Of a DNA stretch of 64,000 bases, positions 1 through 10,592 are shown in pieces. Position 1 is the stretch's first letter. Each line of letters starts with the position of its first letter. Below the pieces are notes generated by a model. It did no database searches and was not told the origin of the DNA. It saw only the letters and a list, made by a program, of their open reading frames with translations. Source of the stretch: Tretioscincus oriximinensis (taxonomy: Eukaryota; Chordata; Lepidosauria; Squamata; Gymnophthalmidae); contig JAJVDF010000218.1 of NCBI GenBank assembly GCA_022410635.1, positions 273,828 through 337,827 of the forward strand, read 5' to 3'. The translations under genes and the position numbers were made by a program.

Positions 1-1380
1 AGTGTTCAGATCTGAGATGTGTCAAGCATCGTAACATTATACACTTATGTAGTTGGGTGGAAATATTCCTCTTTATTGGAATCTTTAGATGAGGATGCAG
101 CTCTCTTCTTCTTCTTCTTCTGGATACTGTACTGTATTGTTGATCATTTTTATGTATTTTAATTGATATGCCCTGATCTAAAATCTCGGTGTATAGTGCA
201 GAATAGAAACACAAATAAATAAAAATAGATTTTAAGACTCAATGAATCATTTAAATGTGACATTTATGGTATTCCTTAAAAAGGAAGTTTTTTCTTACAA
301 AGTAATGGATTTCTGATAGCTGTTTTTGAAGTTTCAAGGACAAAGAAACTCTTTTAGTCTTTTAAGAAATAGCATCCTTTGAGTTTTATCAACCTGTTGC
401 CTCCCATGTATTTTTACTGCACCTTCCTGAATAACATAAGTAGGTGACTAGAATTATTTCTCAAGTTGCCTTTTATTTACATAAGAGTAAATAAAAGCCA
501 TTTTAATTTTAAAGTAATGGATAAGGTTTAGTGTTTCATTTTCCAACCAGTTATAAGAAGCAAAGAAAACTAGCTGATCCTATCAAACAAGAAATAATAT
601 TTGTTCTGATGCTACAATATAATAGTGAAATGTCTTCTGTAAGAAAATTCTGCTCAGAGAACTCCAACTTAAAGCAAATATAAAAAACTGGAGTACATTA
701 ATGAAAGCCATGTGGAACCATTAGGAATTTAACTGCAACAAGTGAACATGAAGAAAAAAACTGCTTATAATAATGACTACATATTGTCAAAATGTGCTTT
801 TGGACATGGATAGTTCACTGAATAGTGAAAAGTATTCTAGAAGGCAGCAGTGGCAAACTACTTCACTAACTACTAAAAACAATTCAGTCCAATTTTCAGA
901 TGAATCCTCTATCATGTTGACACCAACCTCATCTTCAATTAAGGTTTTTTTCAGGCCTCCATGAAAGTAAGGGTTTAAGATCTATAAGCAAAAAATCAAG
1001 TAATAGCTAAAGATTCTAGCTAGTTCTCCCAATCCTGCACATTTCAAAGAATTTCATTTCATATTTTTTTTAGAAGACTAAGATCTCCATTTATCAATGA
1101 GACTCTTGTTGGCCCATTGTGTGCTACAACTATTATCAGAATAAAAGAGGAATTCTGCTTGCATAGGCTATACTGCAACTGAGTGTAGAATTTTACAGTT
1201 GTAACAAACAACCAGTTACCCCCCAGCTGGCCCACTATTATCTTGCTACCAATTTCATGTATAGCTTATATTTAAATCAACTTTCATCTTAACTTAGCAC
1301 TGTTCCTTTTAATACATTTCATTCTCAACATTGGAAAGCCATATTAGATTTTCTCAATGTTTTTGTATTTTGTATACGGT
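1..1380. other. AT-rich sequence, no gene seen
   Basis: No coding exon, RNA gene or recognisable repeat was found. Short open frames here show no family resemblance. The only local structure is a small CTT run near 107-120. Confidence 0.6.
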
Positions 1381-1454
1381 ACTGCTCAAGGAAATTAAGG
1401 AAATTCAGTATTACAGTATAACAACTCAAGTGTTTCCTTAATTTTTTTAGCAGT
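1381..1454. mobile_element. 74-bp palindromic MITE, copy A
   Basis: The element starts ACTGCTCAAGGAAATTAAGG and ends TTAATTTTTTTAGCAGT, so its two ends are imperfect inverted repeats. A second copy of exactly the same length lies at 58081-58154 and has cleaner ends. The form suits a non-autonomous Tc1/mariner-type element; that class is inferred from the end pattern, since no transposase is present. Confidence 0.65.
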
Positions 1455-1835
1455 GTAATTTTATTTATCAGTATATTATTCTTATGAATAAACAAAACAA
1501 GAACTATTTGCAGAACCAGAATACAAAATTCAAAACCAAAACATAATATATTCCTTAGGCTACACATAAAAACAATGTTATTTTTCTAAAAAAGTCCAGA
1601 AGATTACAAAAAGAGAAGGGACAATTAATTTTCAACTTGTTTTGTCAATAAAACATTCAAGCAAGTTCTTAAATCATTTTAAAGCCATTTATTTTAGTCT
1701 CCTATAAACTAAAATAATTAGGGGAAGTAAAAATACTAACAACAGTGCAGTGTATTTTGCACTGGAATGGGTAAAAGGTAGTCCATTTATGGAAGAACTA
1801 AAATGCTACTGTGGCAATCCAATCTTTCCTCTTTG
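1455..1835. other. No feature seen
   Basis: AT-rich sequence between the MITE and the CR1 copy. Nothing coding or repetitive was recognised. Confidence 0.5.
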
Positions 1836-2190
1836 AAAAAAGGAAAGTATTTTTTCACCCAGAAAATCATCCGCCTGTGGAATTTACTTCCAGAAGAGAT
1901 GGTAGTAGCTAGCAGCCTAGATAGCATTAAGACAGGATTAAACAAGTTCATGGAAGCCAAGGGTATAAACAGCTACTAAGATGGATGTCTTGATACTGCA
2001 TCCGAGATGGAGCAACAGGCAGTATTCTTGAAATGCCATTTGCGAAGTGTCAAGAACAGCTGAAGATTTTGCCTTCTTCTGTTCCAGACTGCCCACATGC
2101 AATTGGTGGGCCACTGTGTGAGACAGAATGCTGGACAAGATGGGCACCAGCCCGATTTGGCAGTGCTCCTCTTATATTCTTATACTTTTT
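1836..2190 (+). mobile_element. CR1-type LINE, 3' end
   Basis: This is the last part of the second ORF plus the 3' UTR of a CR1-family LINE, in + orientation. The block resembling 'WNLLPEEVVVASSLDSFK', which marks the end of ORF2 in other copies here, can be read with errors around 1870-1960. The 3' UTR follows and contains the 'CAGACTGC...GGTGGGCC' and 'GTGTGAGACAGAATGCTGGA' segments. It ends in a degenerate TCTTATATTCTTATA tail. Similar copies lie near 6.2, 8.7, 21.2, 28.9, 34.3, 49.5 and 52.4 kb. Confidence 0.85.
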
Positions 2191-4704
2191 ACTCAAGTGT
2201 TATACAAATGGCAACTTGAAGAAATATTTGAGGTAGCAAATAAAAAACTATTAATTGATTTTTTTACCATTTCACCATCATTAGTACAGATAAAAGAATA
2301 CATCGTTGCTGGATGTAATAGTGTTCTGAATTTCTCTGCACTTTCCCTTCTCTAGTGATTCCTCCTATTTACAATCAAAGTAAGGTCACACTGAGGGGAG
2401 ACAGCTACCATAATCCATTCACACCACCCAGCCAATTTTAGTACTCATCCAATCCATCAACTTCCTTACTCAAAGTCTGTTTAGTAGCCAATTCCCTATA
2501 AAATTTCAGTTGAAAATCCTATAAACCAAAACTTTAGTGTTGGCAGAGATGTATAGTTAAAACTGTCCTCCAATTAAGTACAAGTGAACTTTAGGATTAC
2601 AGTTGGTAATTTTTATAATTAAAATCTGATCCATGGTTGGGAAAATTATAGAGAGTCAACTGTTTTTAACCATTCCACAGATTTGAGAACTTTAGCTACA
2701 GCTTTACACTTGCACAATTTTCAAAGCATGGCTTTACTAAAATATCCAATTGCATCCTTTCTTGAGCAACCATACAACAAAATAGCGTTTTGTAAACAAA
2801 TAATACCTCAATTTTCCTCTATATTGATTATTAGAATTTGAGCTATTTCTCATCTCACAGCACGTTGTTTCTGTGGATTCAAGCTAGAATATTTTAACAT
2901 TCTAAAGTCCTGATGCACTAGACCAACAGCCAAACCAAACCAGTAACCAGTTTTTATACAGCCCATTGTCTCCAAGAAAGACAGTCTTTATTAAACAACT
3001 ATCATCACAAATCCAGGGCACCCAACAAAACAGAACAATCTCTAATATAATAAAGTTTTATAGATAGACTTTTTTTAACAATCCAGTCATATTCTGCTAT
3101 TGCCCAATGATTGGCATAAGCGAGAGCCAATCAAAATTTGTTTTGAACTTGAGATGAAACTTCTTGAATATAAGAAAAAAGTATGGCTCTTTTAAGGAAT
3201 GTTGAGTGAGAAGGAAGAGATATCTTAGAAGGAAGTTTTTAATATTTTATCAATTGGAGATAGATAGGGAAAGAGAGGCAGAGAAAGAAAGAAGAAGGGA
3301 TACTGAAAAATCTATTAACATTGGTTAGTGATTTGTAATTAAATAAGTTCCTCCCCTTCCTTTTTTTCATATTTTATATTTTAATGGGTAAGGTTTTCCC
3401 CCAACAATAGTCTTGATTATCTCGTAAAATGTATAAAAGAAAAAATGATGAACTTTTACATAAAATACTTGAGGATTTGGATGTATACTGCTACTTCATC
3501 TCAGGAAATCCACAAGATATCCCTATCCGTTTACACATGACAGGAACCTCACAAGCTACCAAATTATTTTATCAAATTTGAATACTACGCATGGGATGTG
3601 TATGCATGAGATTTTATTTATTTTTATCCTACCAACAGTTTCTAAATTGCTCTCAGCTATTGAAAATTGTGAGACAGATCTTTGTCCCCAGGCTTATGAA
3701 TAAATAGAAAAGAAGTATAAGGAGTTTAAAATAAGGAAGGAAAGAGAAAAATAAAGTCATTCGTAAGACAGGTTATCCCTAAAGCCATTTGTCTTGGAAA
3801 AAGAGTTCTTTAATACCCTGCCTGATGACAATACAGAAGGGGACATCATTCTGAGACTGATATTCACTAGCTACCAGTTTCTCCGTACCAAGCAACTAAC
3901 AATACAGGAGAGCAGCATAATGGCATTCAAATGTTTGGACCCTACTTTCTTACATGGCATTTCCTGCAATGGTTTAGACCAGAATCTGAACAGTCTCTGT
4001 AGTCACAGTGCAAGTGTAAGGGACACCCTAATAACAGATTTAATAGGTATATTGGCAAGAGGATGTGTCCATCCTGGGAATGGGTGAAGCCAAAGTTGGA
4101 GCAGTTTTGCAGTTAAGTCTGCTAGCTCTGGACAAGGATTGGATCATGTTGATTGTAATTACAATAGGTCACTGTCATAGGAGTGTGGCTTGCATGGCTA
4201 ATTCATTCATGGGTTTATGCTAGGGTTAGCATATTAAAAACTGAATCAGGAGTTTTGCAGCTTTAACGGGCATTGAATTTTTTTCTGAGATAGTGCAGCC
4301 ATTATAAACTGTACATAGCTAACATTCCTGTTTTCCATTAAAACTCATATCCTGTTTTTTGTGTAACTCTAATTTATAATGCTCAAAGCAGCACGTGCCA
4401 TTTTCCTTTCTTTTTTTCAGGATACAGCCAGATGTCACTTATTTATTCTTTTGGGTGGTCATTTTCATCATTCATTGATCATGCTTGTTTAACATGCTGG
4501 ATTCTGGATAGACATGCTGTGTTCTACATGGGACTCTGAGAGAAACAACTGTTTGTTATGCAAGTCTTTTGCTTACTATTTTTGTCTGAAACTTTGAAGC
4601 TAAAGATACCTGAAGAAACTTTGTACCAGCTATATTTTCTTCAAACACCTTGAATTTCCTTTTACCATGTTTTTACCTTTACCCTTTATTATTTTTAATA
4701 AACC
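2191..4704. other. AT-rich sequence, no gene seen
   Basis: No exon or known repeat was recognised. There is a purine-rich patch near 3240-3300. An open frame at 3794-4087 (97 codons) has no recognisable domain and no promoter or splice context, so I do not call it a gene. Confidence 0.5.
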
Positions 4705-5011
4705 TTTTAATAGCTCAGTTGATAAGGAATCCGTATCTCAGCTGGGAGATTGAGTTTCGAAGCCCTGTGTCGGAAGTGGGGAAGGGGTGAGCACCTTCCA
4801 CTAGCCTGTAGCTCTAGCCAACCAGCTATTCGAAAACATGAATTGCAAGAAATTGCAACTGACTGCAAGTAGATACATGGGAACCAACAGAGCCTGGTGG
4901 GGAAGATAGAACGTCAGCCTTCGGGAAAATTATCCTTGTAAGCCGCTTTGAGTCCCTTTGAAAGGTGAGAAAAAGCAGGGAATAAGAACCCAGTTCTTCT
5001 TCTTCTTTATT
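4705..5011 (+). mobile_element. tRNA-derived SINE (type 1), copy A
   Basis: The head looks like a tRNA gene: TAGCTCAGTTGATAAGG near 4710 and a B-box-like TGAGTTTCGAAGCCC at 4751-4765. A longer body follows, ending in GTAAGCCGCTTTGAGTC and a TTCTTCTTCTTC tail. A second copy of the same layout and length is at 31627-31929. The family name is uncertain; it is a squamate-type SINE whose partner LINE I cannot name. Confidence 0.75.
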
Positions 5012-6242
5012 TGAAATACTTTTAGCAAGAGTGGTATTTTGTGTTTTGGTCCTTTTGGGGGGAATTTTGGAAACCTTGAGCCTTCAGAGTGGCAGGACGT
5101 TCCACAGGAACAAGGACAGAAGACATCCAAGATGGCCAAATTCTATCACGTGGATATTCCTTTAAAAACTGAGCATATTATAAAGCACACTGTACCCAAA
5201 TATAATGGAAAAAGTAAACAATGTCTGAACGCAGTTTCAGGTCACCCAAGAAACTCCCCTGGCTCATTAACACACAATTAATAACTGTCACAACATTTAA
5301 TTAATGCCAACTTCAAATTTAGCTTTAAATAATACCTGAAAAATATAATAGCTTCTTTTTCATTTACTTCTAATACTCTGCATTTTTTTCTTTATAATCA
5401 TCACATTTTTAACTGAAATTATGTATTCTTCAAGTCTTGGAATAAACTAGTCACTTCTAAAATGGGGGAATGTTAAGAATCCTTCGTAAAGTATCAACAC
5501 ACTCTTTTCAGTCCTGTCTGTTTTAAACTGATGACTAATCTCTATGGACCTCAAACACATAATAAAAGAAGTTGTAATGTAAATGCAGATAATAATACTA
5601 TAAGAAATTTTAATTATAGTATGATTAGTTATTAAATTTTATTACTAGGTTTTACTCTCACTTGCACTCACAATGATTTTCAATATAAATAAAGACAAAT
5701 GAGTATTCAATCACAATAAATGCAAGAATAATTTCTGGAACATTCCATTATAATCCAGATTACATAAAGGAGATTCAACAGCTGAAATGGGCCATGAAGA
5801 GCGAGAAAAAAACATTCAAATCTAATAAATGTTCTCCACCAGTCAGACACAGGGAAGATTATAAATATGCATCCTGATCAATGTTTTTACAAGGTTTGTG
5901 CAAATAACTTTAGACACATGCATCTTTTTCTGAAGGCAGGAAAATGGCAAACATACCACAAACCCTTGGGGAGACAGAGGCAAGAGCAAAAAGGTAACTT
6001 GGAATGACTTCAACAAGATGTGCTATTCGATCCCAGATATTATCCATACCTATTTCACATACTATCAAATGAAATACAGGTGAAACCTCATTATAAAGAA
6101 TCCAGATATAACAAAAATTTTGCGGTATAACAAATTCGAAAGTCCTGCGGGGGGGGGGGGGGGTGCCCGTAAGAGTAATGTTGGTTTCAANGGGTTTCGT
6201 TGTAACAAAATTTCATTATAAACATTACATTCACTGACAGAA
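5012..6242. other. No gene seen; poly-G run
   Basis: AT-rich, without recognised exons. A run of about 13 G starts near 6150 and is followed by an N at 6191. The open frame at 5039-5281 overlaps the SINE tail and has no family resemblance. Confidence 0.5.
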
Positions 6243-6500
6243 CAGGTAGTAGTAGCTAGCAGCCTGGGTATCTTTAAGAGAGGGTTAGACAAGTTCATGG
6301 ACACCAAAGGTATAAACAGCTACTAGGATGGATCTGCCTCTGAGGTGGAGTAACAGGCAGTATTCCTGAAATACATTTGCAGGGAGCACAGGTGAAGATT
6401 TTGCCTTCTTCTGTTTCAGACTGGATTTGGTGGGCCACTGGGTGAAACTGAACGCTGGACCGATGGGTTCCCCCCAATTCAGAGGGCTTCTCATGTTCAC
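6243..6500 (+). mobile_element. CR1-type LINE, 3' fragment
   Basis: + orientation copy of the CR1 3' end. The GTAGTAGTAGCTAGCAGCC block (end of ORF2) at 6247-6266 is followed by AGACAAGTTCATGGACACC, the stop region and the 3' UTR. The final segment is diverged and no simple tail is left. Confidence 0.8.
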
Positions 6501-6537
6501 ACAATCCCTTGGCATTCATTGTAAAGGGGCTTCACCT

Positions 6538-6660
6538 GTACATACGTACATACACAAATACATACACATACACACACATATTCATTTATGTGTATATATG
6601 AATGTGTGCATTTACATACACGTCTGTGTATTTATATACGTGTGTGTATGTGTGAGATAT
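6538..6660. repeat. CA/TA-rich microsatellite
   Basis: Compound repeat of ACATACACA and GTGTATATG units. It lies directly against the left end of the mariner-like MITE at 6662. Confidence 0.85.
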
Positions 6661-6661
6661 A

Positions 6662-6864
6662 CAGGGTGCTTCAAAAAAAATTTATACACACTTTGAACTT
6701 CCACACGATGTACAGAATCAGTGGTGACTCGTACTCATTTGTTATTTACGTTTTATTTACATTGGACTTTAAGCTTTCTAATCTCCTGAAATTTAACTTT
6801 GTAGAACAGTAAATAAATTTCCTATGGAAGTTGACAGTGTGTATACATTTTTTGAAGCCCCCTG
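6662..6864. mobile_element. Mariner-like MITE, copy A
   Basis: Starts CAGGGTGCTTCAAAAAAAAT and ends TTTTTTGAAGCCCCCTG, an inverted-repeat pair flanked by TA on both sides. This is the target-site signature of Tc1/mariner elements. The right half is nearly the same as that of the copy at 26566-26800. The left half differs, so the two copies have different internal structure. No transposase frame is present. Confidence 0.8.
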
Positions 6865-6975
6865 TATACATATCACACACATACACATATATGCTCCAAA
6901 CCCTTGATCATGTGTGTGTGTGTGTGTGTGCGTGCGTACGTGTATGTATGTATGTATACACATACACACAGGGTC
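6865..6975. repeat. TG/TGTA microsatellite
   Basis: ACACATACACATATATG followed by a TGTGTG run from about 6910 and a GTATGTATG stretch. It flanks the mariner-like MITE on its right side. Confidence 0.85.
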
Positions 6976-6989
6976 CTATTTACGTTTAT

Positions 6990-7770
6990 GCTCTTTAAGG
7001 GGACCAACTGACCCCGCAGCCCCGCGTGCCCTTCCTCCTCGTCCTTTTCCTGCGTCGTTTCCCCTTCTTGAGGGGGCCCCCGGCTAGGCTCCATCCAAAG
7101 GGAGCCGCGCTGGGCTCGAGGGGCGCCTGGGGTGTCCCCCCAATCGGCGGCACCGCAGCCCCCCAGGTGCCAAGGGGCCCCACCGGCAGGCCACAGGGGC
7201 AGAGGCCGGATCTCGGCGCCTTCGTGCCGCCAGAGGGAAAGGCGAGGGCTGAAGGCGGGGACTCCCTTCGTGCCTCTCCGGGACATGAAGACGGGGGGCG
7301 ACGAGGGAAACGGGCGACGGGCAACAACCCCCTACAGGCGTCAGGAAAGGTCCCACAGAAACAACAACTTCCCGCCACGGAAACCCGGACGCCGCAGCAC
7401 TTGCCTGCAGGAAAGGACACCTCAGGGGACGAAAAAAAGGCGGCGGCGGGCGCCCGCTCGAGGCCGACTGAGCCGACTGAGGCCGGCTTTGAACCTACCT
7501 CCTTCCTTCGCGCAAGCAGGCGCCACCCCGGGCAACCCTCAGCGCCTCCTCCCGCCCCCAGCAGCCACAGCAGCAGCAGCAGCAGCAGCAGGCGGCAGCA
7601 TGTGGGGAGATTGGAAGCGACGACGACGACGCAGGCGCGCTCGCTGTACGCCTCCGCGTTTCGGCTGCCTGCCTGCCTGCCTGCCTGCCGCGCTGCGTGC
7701 GTGCGTGCGTGCGCGCCTCCGTGGGGTGGCAACTCTAGTGCGCAAGCGCAGAGGTCCCAGAGGCTTGCCT
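6990..7770. promoter_or_regulatory. CpG island, candidate promoter of an unassigned gene
   Basis: About 780 bp of GC- and CpG-rich sequence in an otherwise AT-rich window. It contains (CAG)8 at 7568-7591, a short CGA run near 7617-7630, TGCC units at about 7665-7690 and GTGC units at about 7693-7710. An NRF1-like TGCGCAAGCGCA is at 7739-7750. Long open frames exist on both strands, as expected in GC-rich DNA, and none matches a family I know. On the - strand a leucine-rich stretch (RLLLLLLLLWLL) is followed by a donor-like GAG|GTAGGT near 7490-7500. That could be a signal-peptide exon, but it lacks a close in-frame ATG. A promoter or 5' exon of a neighbouring gene or lncRNA is the best guess; direction is unresolved. 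Confidence 0.6.
7568..7591 (+). repeat. (CAG)8 trinucleotide repeat
   Basis: Eight uninterrupted CAG units inside the CpG island. On the - strand they read as CTG and give the poly-leucine (or, in another frame, poly-alanine) stretch described for that island. Confidence 0.95.
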
Positions 7771-7791
7771 TGTGACAGGCGAAGAAAATTC

Positions 7792-7933
7792 GGCCCTGTC
7801 CACATGGACCCATATCCTGGGCTATACCTAGGAATAGGAGCTGCCAATCCATCCATGTAGCTTTACTGCCATGTGGATTGCCAAGCTCTGTCCCGAGATG
7901 TTGGCCAGAATAAGCCTTCGTGTGAACAGGGCC
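7792..7933. mobile_element. Diverged palindromic MITE (GGCCCTGT family)
   Basis: Begins CGGCCCTGTCCACATGG and ends GTGTGAACAGGGCCA, so the ends are inverted. The internal motifs CCAAGCTCTGTCCCGAGAT and CCAGAATAAG match the better copies at 28042-28230 and 29708-29896. It abuts the right edge of the CpG island. Confidence 0.65.
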
Positions 7934-8373
7934 ATATATTAAGGACTGCCAGGGCAGAGGACAGATTTAGAGGCTCCTTTTGAATTTTAATTGGAACTAA
8001 GAAAGCTGCTGGACAGACCCAGGGGGTGGAAATGGTATTTACAGGGCAATACTATAGGCAGGAAGTTGCTCTGAATGCTGCTGGGTGCTCTGAATGGACT
8101 CCTGGGGAAGTGAAATTAGAAGAGTCTTCATTTTTTAATCATAGGGCGAATCAAAAGAACAAGCAGTAATAGCAAAAAAGGGCACATGGTTTGCTATTCT
8201 GGTGCTGTATATGGAATTTGTTTTGAAAACTATGAACATAAAAAGTAATTATGAAGGCAAAACTACTTTGTATGGAATCTGTTTTTGAAAATAGAAAATA
8301 AAAGTTATTCTGAAGGAGAGCGCAATGCTGAATTGGTTGAATTCACTATATGAACATGAGAACATAAGAAGAG
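7934..8373. other. No gene seen; short CR1 scrap near 8350
   Basis: Nothing coding was recognised. A short GAACATAAGAAGAGCC at about 8356-8371, typical of a CR1 3' end on the minus strand, sits just before the LTR-like block. Confidence 0.5.
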
Positions 8374-8748
8374 CCACAACAAGATAAGTGACAACCAAAG
8401 GGATAAATGAACAAATGAGCCAACAAAGAACTTGGTTCTGGGCGTTGAAAGGTCACTGTAGTAGGGGCAGCTTGCATGATAATGCTCACTCCTGACAGTT
8501 CGAGATTGGTGAGAATTTGCCATGATCGCAGCGCTGGCCACTGAGTGCTCTGCAGGGGGTTCGCTGATGGCAAGCATAGAGCTATTTGAGCGATTCCCAT
8601 CTTCAGTACTGGCTCCCTTTCTGTGAGGGAATCACCATCTTAGGGGAACTCTGCCCTCTGTTCCCCCAACATGGCGATACCAGTGCCGCCCACTCTCCCA
8701 GCACCCAAGGGGAATAAAGGAGTATGACCAATGTAAGTTAAACTATAA
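8374..8748 (+). mobile_element. LTR fragment interrupted by a GC-richer insert
   Basis: The segments around 8380-8525 and 8728-8748 align with the U3 region of the solo LTR at 24523-25174; shared blocks include GTTGAAAGGTCA, ATGATAATGCT and ATGACCAATG. Between them, about 8526-8727 holds an unrelated insert (GCTGGCCACTGAGTGCTCTG onward) related to the element at 18845-19447. The same chimera occurs inverted near 21.5-21.9 kb. Confidence 0.7.
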
Positions 8749-8957
8749 GAACATAAGAAGAGCCATACTGGATCACGCCACAGCCTATCTAGTCCAGCAT
8801 TCTGTGTCACACAGAGGCCCACCAGATGCACCTGGGCAGCCTGAACAGAGGAAAGCAAAATATGCTCCTGTTCATGACACCCTGCAAATGGTATTTCAGG
8901 AGTCCTGCCTGTTACCCCATTCTGGAGGCAACATCCAGACATCCATCCTAGTACTGA
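8749..8957 (-). mobile_element. CR1-type LINE, 3' end (nested in LTR)
   Basis: Reverse-oriented CR1 3' UTR starting at the tail (TAAGAACATAAGAAGAGCC) and running to CATCCTAGTAC. It is close to identical to the matching part of the CR1 at 21241-21512 and inserted at the same LTR position. The pair are therefore duplicates, not two insertions. Confidence 0.85.
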
Positions 8958-9524
8958 ATAGCATTGCAACAAATTAAAATGCCAAATATCATTGTCATAA
9001 GAATGCAAGAAATAAACCATTGGATTAGACCCATGGCCTTTCTAATCCTGCGGTTTGCTTTGATTCTGGTCAACAAGCTGCCCAAGGAAGCTCTCCAACA
9101 GGACAGACATCAATATACAGCTTGCTCTGCTTACAGTTTCCCAGCAGCTGCTCCTTCTACTGCCCTGGCAAAGCTGAGCTATGAGTTCCCAGTAGATTTT
9201 TTTGTTGGACTCATTACACAGAAAGAATCAGTAACTGAGAAAATATTGCTAATCCTTCAAATTCAATAAATAAACAAATTTACATTAATTGCTTCCATTG
9301 CAATTACTTTTTGTTTACTGTGTTTATTATTTTAAGTCTGTATGCATACTTTTAAAATAAAAACAAAAGATTGCCAGTAGATCTCCACCCGTTACGTTAT
9401 TACACAAGTTATTTTGAGTGTGAAAAAGTATGTTTGATAAGACATAGATGCAGCAGAATTACACTGAGGCAATATATAGTTTACAGAAAATTCTACCTTG
9501 ATTACACCATTTTTTCTTAATTGC
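8958..9524. other. No feature seen
   Basis: The open frame at 8964-9269 (101 codons) has no recognised domain. I see no exon signals that would make it a gene. Confidence 0.5.
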
Positions 9525-9676
9525 AAAAAGTGAAATATGCACCTGTTCATGACTCCCTGCAAATGGTATTTCAAGAGTCCTGCCTGTTGCTCCATCCCAG
9601 AGGCAGCATCCAGACATCCATTTATACTCTTGGAGTCCAACACTGATCCAGTATGGCTTTTCTTATGTTCTTACAA
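9525..9676 (-). mobile_element. CR1-type LINE, rearranged 3' fragment
   Basis: Minus-oriented CR1 3' UTR (GTGAAATATGCACCTGTTC through GCATCCAGACATCC) directly followed by a plus-oriented scrap of the CR1 tail (ATCCAGTATGGCTTTTCTTA). The fragment is therefore folded or internally deleted. Confidence 0.75.
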
Positions 9677-10492
9677 TTAAATAAATGTCACACAAGACAA
9701 GTTATTTTACATTGGATCTTGATTTATATGAAAGATGTCACAGATTTAAGGTGTCAGTTTCTTCTTTTCTGCGCCTGACTAATCTGCTATCAGGAATTAT
9801 TTAAAGTCATCTTCAAAACATAACAAGGGTTAGTTTTTTACTGAGGTTTAAGTCACCATGCAAAATGTTCTTAAAATTACCACAATGACGCCTTATTCCC
9901 ATCTCAGAGGCAGGATATAATTATGGTGCTATTCTGACACGTACTTTTAATCTTCAGTCCTGAAGAACTGGACTAAGCTAGGAAAAAATGGATTAACCCA
10001 GGAACAGAGAGAAAATAAAACTGGCATGTATAATAGGAGAATATTTGGTGAATATCACATTGAGGAAAGTTCAAAATCTGGAAATTTTAACTTGGAAGGG
10101 AGTGAAACCAACAAAAAATAGGATATAGGATGTTCAGCCTTGTACATGGATGGCAACCCTGACATTCTTGCAAAAGTGGGGGCAGGTGCAGGACTTGTTT
10201 TGGATGTGTATCATAGCTTGGGCGAGGCAGCTGGTACTTTGATTTTTTTCAAATTGAAATATGAAAACCCTAGCAATAAAGCTGTAGCACTCCTGCTTCC
10301 ATTAGTAATTCTAAATGCAATAATAATAGGAACCCTTCTCAAAACACCTTGGACATTCTGTGTTAATTAATAGATACTTTACAGTTCATAAGCATAGTGG
10401 TACAGTTATGGTAATTCCTGATCGACTAAAAGAATGGGGTTGTTTGTAAAGGGTTAAAGGGCCAATGTTTTTTTGCTGTCACAACCTGAGCT
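9677..10492. other. No gene seen
   Basis: AT-rich. The open frame at 10140-10370 encodes a hydrophobic 76-residue sequence without a recognisable family or gene context. Confidence 0.5.
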
Positions 10493-10592
10493 CCAGCAAA
10501 GGGGCTAGTAGAACTTAGAGTCTCAAAGTGCTACTAGCCCCTTTGCTGGACTTTCTACTGGACTAACATGGCTATTTCTCTGAAATTGGCAA
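10493..10592. repeat. Small fold-back repeat
   Basis: CCAGCAAAGGGGCTAGTAG at 10493-10511 is a perfect 19-bp inverted match to 10531-10549. The sequence on the right (TTTCTACTGGACTAACATGG, then ATTTCTCTGAAATTGG) is the end of the interspersed family that forms the larger fold-back at 23998-24158. Confidence 0.8.

Noticed and set aside
3794..4087. 97-codon frame
   Set aside because: No family resemblance, no splice or promoter context; length is within chance for this composition.
6995..7852. Long overlapping open frames on both strands (up to 285 codons) in the 7 kb CpG island
   Set aside because: GC-rich DNA lacks stop codons by composition. Products are Arg/Ala/Pro-rich, with no known domain, and both strands are open. 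Treated as promoter sequence instead.
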